Origin: an uncultured Bacteroidota bacterium
GTDB lineage: Bacteria > Bacteroidota > Bacteroidia > Chitinophagales > Chitinophagaceae
Direction of reading: 5' to 3'
DNA: 6,056 nucleotides
Assembly (NCBI GenBank): GCA_903881265.1
Contig: CAIRSV010000164.1
Location: 1 to 6,056 of the forward strand
Shown: positions 1 through 6,056 of the stretch, in pieces
How positions within the stretch are numbered: the first letter of the stretch is position 1
Layout of the letters: each line of letters opens with the position of its first letter
Translations under genes and position numbers: made by a program
The notes under the pieces: generated by a model
What the model was told of the DNA's origin: nothing
The model's input: the letters and a program-made list of their open reading frames with translations, nothing else
Databases searched by the model: none

Positions 1-753
1 ATTGTGCCGGTACATTTATATGGTCAAAGCGCCGATATGGAGCCTATTCTAGCCTTGGCAAAAAAATATAATCTATTTGTGATTGAAGATAATGCGCAAG
101 CCATCGGAGGTTCGTATACATTCAGTGATGGAACCAAAAAAGCCAATGGTACGATGGGTACAGTTGGAACAACCTCATTTTTTCCATCAAAAAATTTAGG
201 TTGTTATGGTGATGGTGGCGCGGTGTTTACGAATGATAGCGATTTGGCAGAACGAATGAAAATGGTGGCTAATCATGGACAGCGTAAAAAATATGTACAC
301 GAAATTGTTGGCTGCAATTCGCGACTTGATACCTTACAAGCCGCTATCTTATTGGTTAAACTGCAGCATTTGAATGACTATTGTGATGCGAGGCGTAAGG
401 TTGCCGATTTTTATGATACCGCTTTTGCAGATCATTCAATGATCATCACGCCGTTCAGGGCGCCCTATTCGCATCATGTCTTTCATCAGTATACGATAAT
501 GTTAGAAGGCGTCGACAGGGATACCGTGAAGGCAAGGCTCGAAGAGAAAGGAATTCCATCGATGATTTATTATCCAATTCCGGCGCACAGGCAAAAGATG
601 TTTGACAATTTTGAAACTACGTCATCTAACTTAGCAACTACGGATTGGTTGGCAGATCATGTGATTTCGATTCCGATTCATACCGAAATGAACGACGAAC
701 AAATGAATTATATTGCATCCAATTTTATTGATATAATAAACGCTCTAATATGA
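1..753 (+). CDS. DegT/DnrJ/EryC1/StrS-family PLP-dependent sugar aminotransferase (5'-truncated by window edge; WbpE/WlbC-like)
   Basis: The enzyme is expected to transfer an amino group, usually from glutamate, to a keto group on a nucleotide-linked sugar, using pyridoxal phosphate in the cytoplasm. The frame is open from base 1 (Ile-Val-Pro-Val-His-Leu-Tyr-Gly), so the GTG at base 4 is internal. About 250 residues remain of a family usually 360-400 long, so roughly the first 120 are missing. Visible motifs: VIEDNAQAIG, with the Asp at fragment residue 30 that should bind the PLP ring nitrogen; SFFPSKNLGCYGDGG, with the Schiff-base Lys at residue 64 (bases 190-192); the NSRLDTLQAAIL block; and a C-terminal YYPIPAHRQ segment that helps form the substrate pocket. 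From memory the pattern is closest to WbpE/WlbC, which aminate UDP-3-keto-GlcNAc-uronate. The exact substrate cannot be fixed from sequence, so no symbol is given. Its TGA stop overlaps the start of the next gene. Family assignment is very secure; substrate is inference. Confidence 0.93.
   Translation: MVPVHLYGQSADMEPILALAKKYNLFVIEDNAQAIGGSYTFSDGTKKANGTMGTVGTTSFFPSKNLGCYGDGGAVFTNDSDLAERMKMVANHGQRKKYVHEIVGCNSRLDTLQAAILLVKLQHLNDYCDARRKVADFYDTAFADHSMIITPFRAPYSHHVFHQYTIMLEGVDRDTVKARLEEKGIPSMIYYPIPAHRQKMFDNFETTSSNLATTDWLADHVISIPIHTEMNDEQMNYIASNFIDIINALI
750..753 (+). other. ATGA stop-start overlap, aminotransferase to ugd
   Basis: The ATG of ugd (750-752) shares bases with the TGA stop of the aminotransferase (751-753). 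The preceding bases (cgctctaat) contain no Shine-Dalgarno-like sequence, so re-initiation by ribosomes finishing the upstream gene is the likely way ugd is translated. This also supports one shared transcript. Confidence 0.85.
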
Positions 754-2099
754 AAATAGCAGTAATAGGTACAGGATATGTTGGATTGGTTTCAGGTACT
801 TGTTTCGCCGAGTCAGGCAATCAAGTAATTTGTGTCGATATCGACAAGAAGAAGGTAGATCGCCTTTCTGCTGGCGACATCGTGATTTATGAACCGGGAC
901 TTGAGGTTTTATTCCATCGTAATATCAAAGAAAATCGCATTCGTTTTACGACCGATCTTCGCGATGCCATTGAAAAATCAGACTTGATATTCTTAGCACT
1001 GCCTACACCTCCCGGGGAAGATGGTTCTGCAGATTTAAGTTATATTCTTGGGGTGGCAGGTCAAATCGGAACTATCTTAGTTGAACACCAACAATATAAG
1101 GTCATCATCAATAAGAGCACTGTGCCCGTTGGCACGGCCGAAAAAGTTAGAAATAAAATTCTCGAGAATTATCAGGGCGAATTTGATGTGGTAAGCAATC
1201 CTGAGTTTTTGCGTGAAGGAGCCGCTGTAGAAGATTTTATGAAACCCGATCGTGTTGTAGTTGGTTGCAGTTCTGAAAAAGCAAAGAAGATGATGCAACA
1301 ATTATATGCACCATTTGTTCGTCAGGGTAACCCAATTTATTTTATGGATGAACGCAGTTCGGAACTCACTAAGTACGCTGCCAATTCATACTTGGCTATG
1401 CGTATCACGTTTATGAATGAACTCGCGAATCTTTGTGAAAAAGTTGGCGCCGATGTCGAAACAGTGCGTGTAGGAATGGGTAGTGATAATCGTATCGGTA
1501 AGCGCTTTCTGTTTCCGGGTATAGGATATGGTGGAAGCTGTTTTCCGAAAGATGTGCAGGCCTTGGTGCAGACATCCTCTCAAGTTGGATATACCTATAG
1601 CACCTTACATGCTGTGATAGCGGTGAATGACAAACAAAAGCTTGTACTCGCCGATAAGATTATTTCGTATTTTAACAATGATATGAATGGCAAGAAGATA
1701 GCCCTTTGGGGTTTAGCCTTTAAACCTAATACGGATGATATTCGCGAAGCACCGGCCTTATATATTATTGAAACATTGGCGCGGGCAGGCGCTCACGTGA
1801 TCTGTTATGATCCTGAAGCAATGCCGAACACAATCGAATATGTCAACGCTACGATGCCTGAACTGATGCCGTTGATTTCCTTTGGTTCGACTGCCTACGA
1901 TATTTTAAAAGATGCCGACGCCCTTGCCGTGTGCACAGAATGGAGCATATTTCGCACACCAGAATGGGATCGAGTGAAGGCACAAATGCAAGGCCATGTT
2001 GTGTTTGATGGCCGTAATTTGTTTGATGTACACGAAATGAAAGAACAAGGTTTTTATTATAATTCAATGGGTAGAACCACCATTCATTCAAGCATATGA
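750..2099 (+). CDS. ugd: UDP-glucose 6-dehydrogenase
   Basis: It oxidises UDP-glucose to UDP-glucuronate in two NAD-dependent steps in the cytoplasm, supplying the precursor for the decarboxylase encoded next. The 449-residue protein is full length and shows the family layout. An N-terminal Rossmann domain carries GTGYVG at residues 7-12, with Asp30 at the end of the second strand, which favours NAD over NADP. NKSTVPVGT lies at 121-129 and NPEFLREGAA at 150-159. The central dimerisation helix includes TKYAANS, with conserved Lys208 and Asn212. The GYGGSCFPKD block has the catalytic Cys264 (bases 1539-1541) and Asp268. The C-terminal UDP-binding domain has GLAFKPNTDDIREAP at 321-335. No key residue is missing. 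The ATG start overlaps the upstream stop in an ATGA quartet and places the Rossmann motif at the expected distance. The next gene also overlaps by ATGA. No Shine-Dalgarno box is seen. UDP-ManNAc or UDP-GlcNAc dehydrogenases are related alternatives, but the immediate partner gene supports UDP-glucose. Confidence 0.95.
   Translation: MKIAVIGTGYVGLVSGTCFAESGNQVICVDIDKKKVDRLSAGDIVIYEPGLEVLFHRNIKENRIRFTTDLRDAIEKSDLIFLALPTPPGEDGSADLSYILGVAGQIGTILVEHQQYKVIINKSTVPVGTAEKVRNKILENYQGEFDVVSNPEFLREGAAVEDFMKPDRVVVGCSSEKAKKMMQQLYAPFVRQGNPIYFMDERSSELTKYAANSYLAMRITFMNELANLCEKVGADVETVRVGMGSDNRIGKRFLFPGIGYGGSCFPKDVQALVQTSSQVGYTYSTLHAVIAVNDKQKLVLADKIISYFNNDMNGKKIALWGLAFKPNTDDIREAPALYIIETLARAGAHVICYDPEAMPNTIEYVNATMPELMPLISFGSTAYDILKDADALAVCTEWSIFRTPEWDRVKAQMQGHVVFDGRNLFDVHEMKEQGFYYNSMGRTTIHSSI
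2096..2099 (+). other. ATGA stop-start overlap, ugd to uxs
   Basis: The ATG of the decarboxylase gene (2096-2098) overlaps the TGA stop of ugd (2097-2099), repeating the arrangement at 750. Upstream bases (cattcaagcat) lack a Shine-Dalgarno box. Coupled translation would keep producer and consumer of UDP-glucuronate in step; that functional reading is inference. Confidence 0.85.
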
Positions 2100-3046
2100 A
2101 AAGAGTATTAATTACCGGCGGAGCCGGATTTTTAGGATCGCATTTGTGCGACCGATTTGTCAACGAAGGCTATCATGTGATCGCGATGGATAATCTCATC
2201 ACAGGGCATATCGAAAATATTGAACATTTATTTAAATTGCCAAACTTCGAATTTCATCATCACGATGTCAGTAAGTTTGTGCACGTCGCTGGTAATCTCG
2301 ATTATATACTTCATTTCGCGTCGCCTGCTAGTCCGATTGATTATCTAAAAATGCCAATTCAAACGCTAAAAGTTGGTTCGTTGGGCACGCATAATTTATG
2401 TGGATTAGCGAAAGAAAAAAGAGCCCGTATGTTGATTGCATCAACGTCTGAAGTGTACGGTGATCCGTTGGTGCATCCTCAAAACGAAGAGTATTGGGGT
2501 AATGTCAATCCGATTGGTCCGCGTGGCGTCTATGACGAAGCAAAGCGTTTTCAGGAAGCGATCACGATGGCGTATCATAATTTTCACGGATTAGAAACGC
2601 GCATCGTGCGAATCTTTAATACCTACGGACCGCGTATGCGACTCGATGATGGACGCGCGCTACCTGCCTTTATGAGTCAGGCGTTGCGAGGCGAAGATAT
2701 CACCGTCTTTGGTGACGGTTCGCAAACACGTTCATTCTGTTATGTAGGCGATTTAGTGGAGGGCATTTATCGCTTATTGTTGAGCGATTATCATATGCCG
2801 GTCAACATTGGCAACCCGCACGAAATTTCGTTAAACGATTTTGCTGTCGAGATACAACGTTTAATTGGCTCTGATTCGAAGATCGTGTATATGCCTTTGC
2901 CGCAGGATGATCCTAAACAACGTCAACCAGATATTACAAAGGCAAAGACTATCCTCGGATGGGAGCCAAAAGTTGAAAGAGCCGAAGGGTTGAAGATTAC
3001 GCTCGATTATTTCAAAGAGAAAATACTCCATACGGGGAACGAATAA
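2096..3046 (+). CDS. uxs: UDP-glucuronate decarboxylase / UDP-xylose synthase (extended SDR)
   Basis: It converts UDP-glucuronate to UDP-xylose by oxidation at C4, loss of CO2 and re-reduction, with the NAD cofactor recycled in the active site. The 316-residue protein is a typical length for a soluble bacterial member. It has the cofactor motif TGGAGFLG (residues 7-14) and FHHHDV (53-58). The family block ASPASPIDYLKMPIQT follows, then STSEVYGDP with Thr117 and Glu119, and NPIGPRGVYDEAKR with the catalytic Tyr146 and Lys150. NTYGPRM includes Asn175, and DDPKQRQPDITKAK includes Arg276. These positions line up, one residue off, with the catalytic set I recall for human UXS (Thr118, Glu120, Tyr147, Asn176, Arg277), so an active enzyme is expected. 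It is the last gene of the operon: the stop is followed by a gap and then a convergent gene. A bifunctional form that releases UDP-4-keto-pentose cannot be excluded by sequence alone. dTDP-glucose 4,6-dehydratases and epimerases are more distant relatives that lack the ASPASPIDY and PRGVYDEAKR blocks. Confidence 0.95.
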   Translation: MKRVLITGGAGFLGSHLCDRFVNEGYHVIAMDNLITGHIENIEHLFKLPNFEFHHHDVSKFVHVAGNLDYILHFASPASPIDYLKMPIQTLKVGSLGTHNLCGLAKEKRARMLIASTSEVYGDPLVHPQNEEYWGNVNPIGPRGVYDEAKRFQEAITMAYHNFHGLETRIVRIFNTYGPRMRLDDGRALPAFMSQALRGEDITVFGDGSQTRSFCYVGDLVEGIYRLLLSDYHMPVNIGNPHEISLNDFAVEIQRLIGSDSKIVYMPLPQDDPKQRQPDITKAKTILGWEPKVERAEGLKITLDYFKEKILHTGNE

Positions 3047-3201
3047 ACATCATTTCGTGCTTGCATTTGATTGTCAAGTAGATGGCATCACCTTATTCTG
3101 TTAATAGAAATAATGACAGAGAATATAGGGGGCGTGCAATTTCGTGTTCGAACTTATCTCTGGGATAACAGCAGTACTATGCTGTTGAGGCGTTGAATGA
3201 A
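3047..3201. other. Convergent intergenic gap between uxs and the serine hydrolase
   Basis: This 155-bp stretch between two 3' ends holds no convincing gene. It contains a cluster of short dyads at 3146-3186: the palindrome GTTCGAAC (3146-3153), the inverted pair TTATC/GATAA (3154-3158 and 3164-3168), and a stronger hairpin listed separately. The 8-mer ATTTCGTG occurs twice (3052-3059 and 3139-3146), which is probably chance. No promoter is expected here. Confidence 0.6.
3167..3186. terminator. Possible bidirectional terminator hairpin
   Basis: AACAGCA (3167-3173) and TGCTGTT (3180-3186) form a perfect 7-bp stem with a 6-base loop. It lies 15 bp beyond the stop of the minus-strand hydrolase gene and about 120 bp beyond the uxs stop, so it could serve both convergent transcripts. 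Against this, no T-run follows on either strand and the stem is only moderately GC-rich, so it is not a classical intrinsic terminator. Confidence 0.3.
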
Positions 3202-4386
3202 TTACTCTTCTGTTTCTAATTCTTCACCAGAGAATCCATGCCCCATGACGATATTAAAAATCTGTTGAGGTTGGTGATAGATATTTTTATTGAAACGGTT
3301 GCCCAATACGATGATCGTAAAATTGTCTTGAATGAAACGATAGAAACATGTATTGTTGCCATGCCACCATCCATTATGATAAATGACATTGACGCCATCA
3401 GGGTAGTTGAGCATGCGCCAAGCGAGGCCATAATTTTTGATACCGCGGTTTTCAAAACTATAGGGTGTATAGGCTTCTTTTAAAGTGGAGGGCTTGATAA
3501 ATTTTCCTGAATACAAGGCTTGGTCCCATTTGTATAAATCTTTCACTGTGCTGTAAACACCTTTGTCGCCAACTACACCATCAAGATGCATTTCTGGCTC
3601 TAGTTGCCATTTATAATTGTAACAAAAGGAAGCCGTGCAAACTCGTTCTTCATTCGGGTTGATGACAAAGCTATTGTCCATGCCAATGGGTGTGAACACA
3701 TACTTTTTCATAAAGTATCTGAATTTCATGCCACTAATATTTTCGACAATCGAAGCTAGAAGGGCATAATTTGAGTTGCTGTATTTGAACGCAGTATTGG
3801 TTGGAAAACTTTGTTTAGGTTTTTTCAGGACAAATAAATTCAGGATATCATTATTGTCAAGATATAATTTGTTGATTGGCTTGTTGGCAAATTTGACATA
3901 ATCAGGTAAGCCACTGCGATGATTTAATAACATACGTATTGTAATATCTTTATACGGGAACGTAGGTAAGTATGTAGTTACCAAATCATCAAAGGCAAGT
4001 AATCCTTTGTCTTTTAAAATCATAATGGCACCACCAGTTAATGTTTTTGATGTGGATGCCAATTGACTTTGCGTTTCAGGTGTCCATTTCGCACCACTCT
4101 CTTTTTGGCTTACGCCATAATATCGTTCGTATAGAATTTTTCCTTGATATCCAACCAATACAGTGCCATTGAAACCGCCTAGTATCTGACGTTGATAGAA
4201 GGTATCTAGGCTGTGGATCATTCGCTTAAACGACAATTCATTGGTATCATTGTAACGCAGATTTACTCGACTAAAACGTGGCACAGAATCAGGCACTGCG
4301 GCCTGACTGCCATTTCTGAAATCACAGGATACAAGGATGAAAATCAAGAAAGGAATGACAACTATTTTCAGAAAATTTCTACGCAT
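3202..4386 (-). CDS. Exported serine hydrolase lipoprotein, beta-lactamase class C / PBP-like family
   Basis: This is a member of the serine beta-lactamase-like family (Pfam PF00144 type), which includes class C beta-lactamases, D-aminopeptidases, esterases and peptidoglycan-related peptidases. The 394-residue product begins MRRNFLK, then a hydrophobic stretch to residue 20 and the lipobox LVSC. This predicts cleavage before Cys21, lipid anchoring and action outside the inner membrane. The catalytic triad of motifs is intact: S-T-S-K at 111-114 (nucleophile Ser111, base Lys114), Y-S-N at 202-204, and H-N-G at 337-339 in place of the KTG of true penicillin-binding proteins. Other family marks are LLNHRSGLPDY (153-163, where HTSG is more usual) and GDKGVYSTVKDLYKWDQAL (273-291). 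Cys250 and Cys255 lie close together and could form a disulfide. The chosen ATG gives an ideal signal peptide and lacks a Shine-Dalgarno box. It lies 152 bp behind dnaG on the same strand. The substrate is unknown, and resistance to beta-lactams should not be assumed. Confidence 0.92.
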   Translation of the reverse strand: MRRNFLKIVVIPFLIFILVSCDFRNGSQAAVPDSVPRFSRVNLRYNDTNELSFKRMIHSLDTFYQRQILGGFNGTVLVGYQGKILYERYYGVSQKESGAKWTPETQSQLASTSKTLTGGAIMILKDKGLLAFDDLVTTYLPTFPYKDITIRMLLNHRSGLPDYVKFANKPINKLYLDNNDILNLFVLKKPKQSFPTNTAFKYSNSNYALLASIVENISGMKFRYFMKKYVFTPIGMDNSFVINPNEERVCTASFCYNYKWQLEPEMHLDGVVGDKGVYSTVKDLYKWDQALYSGKFIKPSTLKEAYTPYSFENRGIKNYGLAWRMLNYPDGVNVIYHNGWWHGNNTCFYRFIQDNFTIIVLGNRFNKNIYHQPQQIFNIVMGHGFSGEELETEE

Positions 4387-4412
4387 ATCAACAAAAATAA
4401 TTTAATATAATC

Positions 4413-4538
4413 TTACAGAGTTGTTAAAATATTAAGGTGGTTGTGAATAAAAATAATAGCGATGCTGATCAAAAAAACAAGTGCAAGAAATACATCACGA
4501 TTGTTACAGTCAAGGTTATCTATGTGTGGGTGTGATGT
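4413..4538 (-). other. Open frame continuing past the dnaG stop, hydrophobic segment, no usual start codon
   Basis: Directly after the dnaG TAA (4541-4539), the same frame stays open for 41 sense codons to a TAA at 4415-4413. Residues 16-31 are VFLALVFLISIAIIFI, which would form a short membrane segment, followed by a polar tail rich in Asn and His. There is no in-frame ATG or GTG, only a TTG at 4472-4470. An ATG one frame away (4495-4493) opens a nine-codon frame that reaches a TGA just after the T7 run. One slip backward on that run would join it to the hydrophobic frame, giving about 27 residues. This could be chance openness, a small membrane protein with a homopolymer error, or a decayed gene. 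No function is proposed. Confidence 0.2.
4492..4538 (-). repeat. Inverted repeat in the dnaG 3' untranslated region
   Basis: On the minus strand ACATCAC (4538-4532), immediately after the dnaG stop, pairs with GTGATGT (4498-4492). The arms are perfect over 7 bp but separated by 33 bases. A T7 run follows 14 bases further on (4477-4471). The combination could weakly terminate dnaG transcription or protect the 3' end, but the loop is long and the T-run is not adjacent, so the assignment is uncertain. Confidence 0.25.
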
Positions 4539-6056
4539 TTATTTCGTCGTCACACTTTTCATTGGTTCCAATAATTCGGCTTCCGTTTTTTTAAGGCCAA
4601 GTATCGTCAGTTGAATCACCATCACTTCATTCATATCAGCATCGTTCATCGTTCGTAGTTCATCAAATAGTTCGCGATGGGTATTACGAATTTTGCGAAG
4701 CAGAAAAAAAGTGAGTGTGTCGTTCACATCCTGCATATAGGTCATCTCTTTTGTTGGCGTCAGAATATGATGTTTTTCTTGCCATCCTGCACTTAGTTCG
4801 TATGGAAAATAAAGCGCTTCAATTGCGGCTGTCCGAATCTGCTCATCGTCGTGATAGGTAAAGTGTTTTTCATCTGGAAATTGCAATGTTTCATCATAAA
4901 AACCATAATAGGATGTATAAATTTTCATCCACTGCGCATTTTGAAAATCATGATCGGCCACCTTCACGCGAACATATTCAGCGATGCTCATCATATCGTT
5001 GTAAGGCTTGCTGCCATTCTCAACAAGAACACGAATCAAACCTCTTTCTTGTAAATAATCGCGTTGAAGCAATTCGTTGATATCAGGTTGAATATGGATT
5101 TGTTCCGGATTCGCTTGTTGCGCCAAGGTATCAAGTTCTTTCTTATTGGCATAGTCTTCTTTGCCAAGTTTCTCTCGTATCTTTTTGTTGACAAGCGCAA
5201 TTAAACCCGCTTCATCAATCTGTAGTAATTGAGAACAACGACGGATATAATCCTGTTGCTTTGTAAATTCCTCGACCTTATTAATCTTCGATAATGTTTC
5301 TGCGATGTCATTGATCAATTCTGATTTCTTGATGCTATCATCGTTGGCTTCTTTCAGCGAAGCTTCCAATTTAAACAAGATGATATCCTTCTTGTTGTTT
5401 TTGATATAGGCATTAAATTCCTCCACACCTACTGCCTGCACATAACTATCCGGATCGTGATTGTCGGGCAGTAATACCACTTGCACATTCAATCCTTGCT
5501 CAATAGCCATATCCAATCCGCGCAAAGCCGCTTTAATACCAGCTGCATCACCATCATAAAGAATCGTGAGATTTTTTGTATAGCGTTTGATTAATTTAAG
5601 TTGCTCTTCGGTGAGGGAAGTGCCGCTGCTTGCGACTACATTTTCAATGCCGGTTTGATGCAGCGAAATGACATCGGTATAACCTTCCACCAAAAAACAT
5701 TCATTGAGTGTGCTAATTGTATTTTTTGCAAAATAGATGCCGTAAAGGGTTTTGCTTTTATGGTAGATTTCGTTTTCGGGCGTATTGATATATTTCGGCG
5801 CCTTTTCATTGGCCTTTAAGATACGAGCGCCAAACCCAAGCACTTTGCCACTTTGATTGTGGATAGGAAATATAACGCGACCACTGTAGATACTTTGCAG
5901 TTTATCGTAGCGATCATAGACTAATCCTGCTTTCACTAACAGCTCTTTGCTATATCCCTTTTCAATGGCTTCCTTCGCCAACGCGTCGCGGTCTTCGAGA
6001 CAATAACCCAGCTGAAATTTTTCGATGGTTTCTTTTCTGAAGCCTCGTTCCTGAAA
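4539..6056 (-). CDS. dnaG: DNA primase DnaG (N-terminal part beyond window edge)
   Basis: DnaG makes the RNA primers for lagging-strand synthesis, working with the replicative helicase DnaB. The frame is open to the window edge. The upstream residues (ERGFRKETIEKFQLGY and onward) match the conserved start of the primase core, so the TTG at 5981 is not a start. The fragment has 505 residues; the zinc-binding domain and the first part of the core (roughly 150 residues) are outside. Visible in order are the RVIFPIHNQSGKVLGFGAR block (fragment residues 60-78), PKYINTPENEIYHKSKTLYGI (87-107), and the TOPRIM domain. TOPRIM has the catalytic Glu124 in VEGYTDV, Asp168 and Asp170 in YDGDAAG, and Asp201/Asp203 in the HDPDSY motif, so all metal-binding acids seem present. 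From about residue 333 (RDYLQERGLIRVLVENG) comes the C-terminal DnaB-interacting helical region, poorly conserved as usual. Its downstream neighbour on the same strand is the hydrolase gene, functionally unrelated. Confidence 0.96.
   Translation of the reverse strand, partial: FQERGFRKETIEKFQLGYCLEDRDALAKEAIEKGYSKELLVKAGLVYDRYDKLQSIYSGRVIFPIHNQSGKVLGFGARILKANEKAPKYINTPENEIYHKSKTLYGIYFAKNTISTLNECFLVEGYTDVISLHQTGIENVVASSGTSLTEEQLKLIKRYTKNLTILYDGDAAGIKAALRGLDMAIEQGLNVQVVLLPDNHDPDSYVQAVGVEEFNAYIKNNKKDIILFKLEASLKEANDDSIKKSELINDIAETLSKINKVEEFTKQQDYIRRCSQLLQIDEAGLIALVNKKIREKLGKEDYANKKELDTLAQQANPEQIHIQPDINELLQRDYLQERGLIRVLVENGSKPYNDMMSIAEYVRVKVADHDFQNAQWMKIYTSYYGFYDETLQFPDEKHFTYHDDEQIRTAAIEALYFPYELSAGWQEKHHILTPTKEMTYMQDVNDTLTFFLLRKIRNTHRELFDELRTMNDADMNEVMVIQLTILGLKKTEAELLEPMKSVTTK

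Larger units (their letters stand above)
4387..4538. other. Gap between dnaG and the hydrolase gene
   Basis: This 152-bp, AT-rich stretch must hold the 3' end of the dnaG transcript and any promoter of the hydrolase gene, both on the minus strand. Seen here are a 7-bp inverted repeat directly behind dnaG, a run of seven T on the minus strand (bases 4471-4477), and an open frame continuing from dnaG past its stop. A match to the Bacteroidota -7 box TAnnTTTG (TATTTTTG, bases 4399-4392) exists, but it sits almost at the start codon and has no -33 partner, so no promoter is called. Confidence 0.6.

Noticed and set aside
1077..1583. Two minus-strand open frames (1077-1301 and 1386-1583) inside ugd
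   Set aside because: They are fully contained in a confident gene on the other strand and resemble no protein family.
1849..2163. 104-codon minus-strand open frame across the ugd-uxs junction
   Set aside because: It lies antisense to two strongly conserved genes, shows no recognisable domain and has a composition expected of a shadow frame.
3052..3146. Direct repeat ATTTCGTG at 3052-3059 and 3139-3146 as a possible target-site duplication
   Set aside because: The 79 bp between the copies hold no mobile element or terminal inverted repeats, and an 8-base repeat is easily due to chance.
3142..3158. TTCGAAC resembling a tRNA T-loop
   Set aside because: The five bases on each side (TCGTG and TTATC) do not pair, and there is no acceptor stem or anticodon arm around it.
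3216..3483. Open frames on both strands within the 3' part of the hydrolase gene
   Set aside because: They are shadows of the hydrolase, whose own motifs continue through this region up to the stop at 3202.
4392..4399. TATTTTTG match to the Bacteroidota -7 promoter element ahead of the hydrolase gene
   Set aside because: It lies about six bases before the start codon, would give an essentially leaderless mRNA, and no -33 TTTG or TTG is found at a suitable distance.
4213..4410. Plus-strand open frame covering the hydrolase signal peptide and part of the gap
   Set aside because: It is antisense to the signal-peptide region and has no family resemblance; it is explained as a shadow.
4851..5819. 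Three plus-strand open frames opposite dnaG (4851-5054, 4886-5080, 5601-5819)
   Set aside because: They overlap one another or lie antisense to the conserved primase frame and have no recognisable features.
5979..5981. TTG as a start codon for the primase
   Set aside because: The frame stays open upstream to the window edge and those residues match conserved DnaG core sequence, so the true start is outside.

Overview
The window looks like a chromosomal segment of a Bacteroidota bacterium. The evidence is indirect. None of the three gene starts inside the window (ATG at 750, 2096 and 4386) has a Shine-Dalgarno-like purine box, as is usual in that phylum. One gene is a lipoprotein with a Bacteroidota-style short signal, and the primase and aminotransferase read like Bacteroidota family members from memory. 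No species can be named.

Left half (1-3046, + strand): the end of a nucleotide-sugar / surface-polysaccharide operon. It holds the C-terminal two thirds of a DegT/DnrJ/EryC1/StrS PLP-dependent sugar aminotransferase (cut by the left edge), a complete UDP-glucose 6-dehydrogenase (ugd), and a complete UDP-glucuronate decarboxylase / UDP-xylose synthase. Both junctions are 4-base ATGA overlaps, so the three genes are very probably co-transcribed and translationally coupled. The last two enzymes form a route UDP-glucose -> UDP-glucuronate -> UDP-xylose. The aminotransferase supplies an amino sugar for the same type of glycan, or possibly acts on a keto-sugar derived from UDP-glucuronate.

Right half (3202-6056, - strand, convergent to the operon): a complete exported serine hydrolase of the class C beta-lactamase / penicillin-binding-protein-like family, predicted to be a lipoprotein. 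Upstream of it is the C-terminal part of DNA primase DnaG, which runs off the right edge. The strand switch falls in a 155-bp gap (3047-3201) with several short dyads, including a 7-bp-stem hairpin that may terminate one or both transcripts. A 152-bp gap (4387-4538) separates dnaG from the hydrolase. It contains an inverted repeat and an unusual stretch that stays open in the dnaG frame for 41 codons past the dnaG stop and encodes a hydrophobic segment.

Overall these are known protein families. I see no CRISPR, tRNA, rRNA, insertion sequence, phage gene or clearly new system. The items most worth checking are the substrate logic of the aminotransferase-ugd-uxs trio and the hydrophobic open frame behind dnaG.
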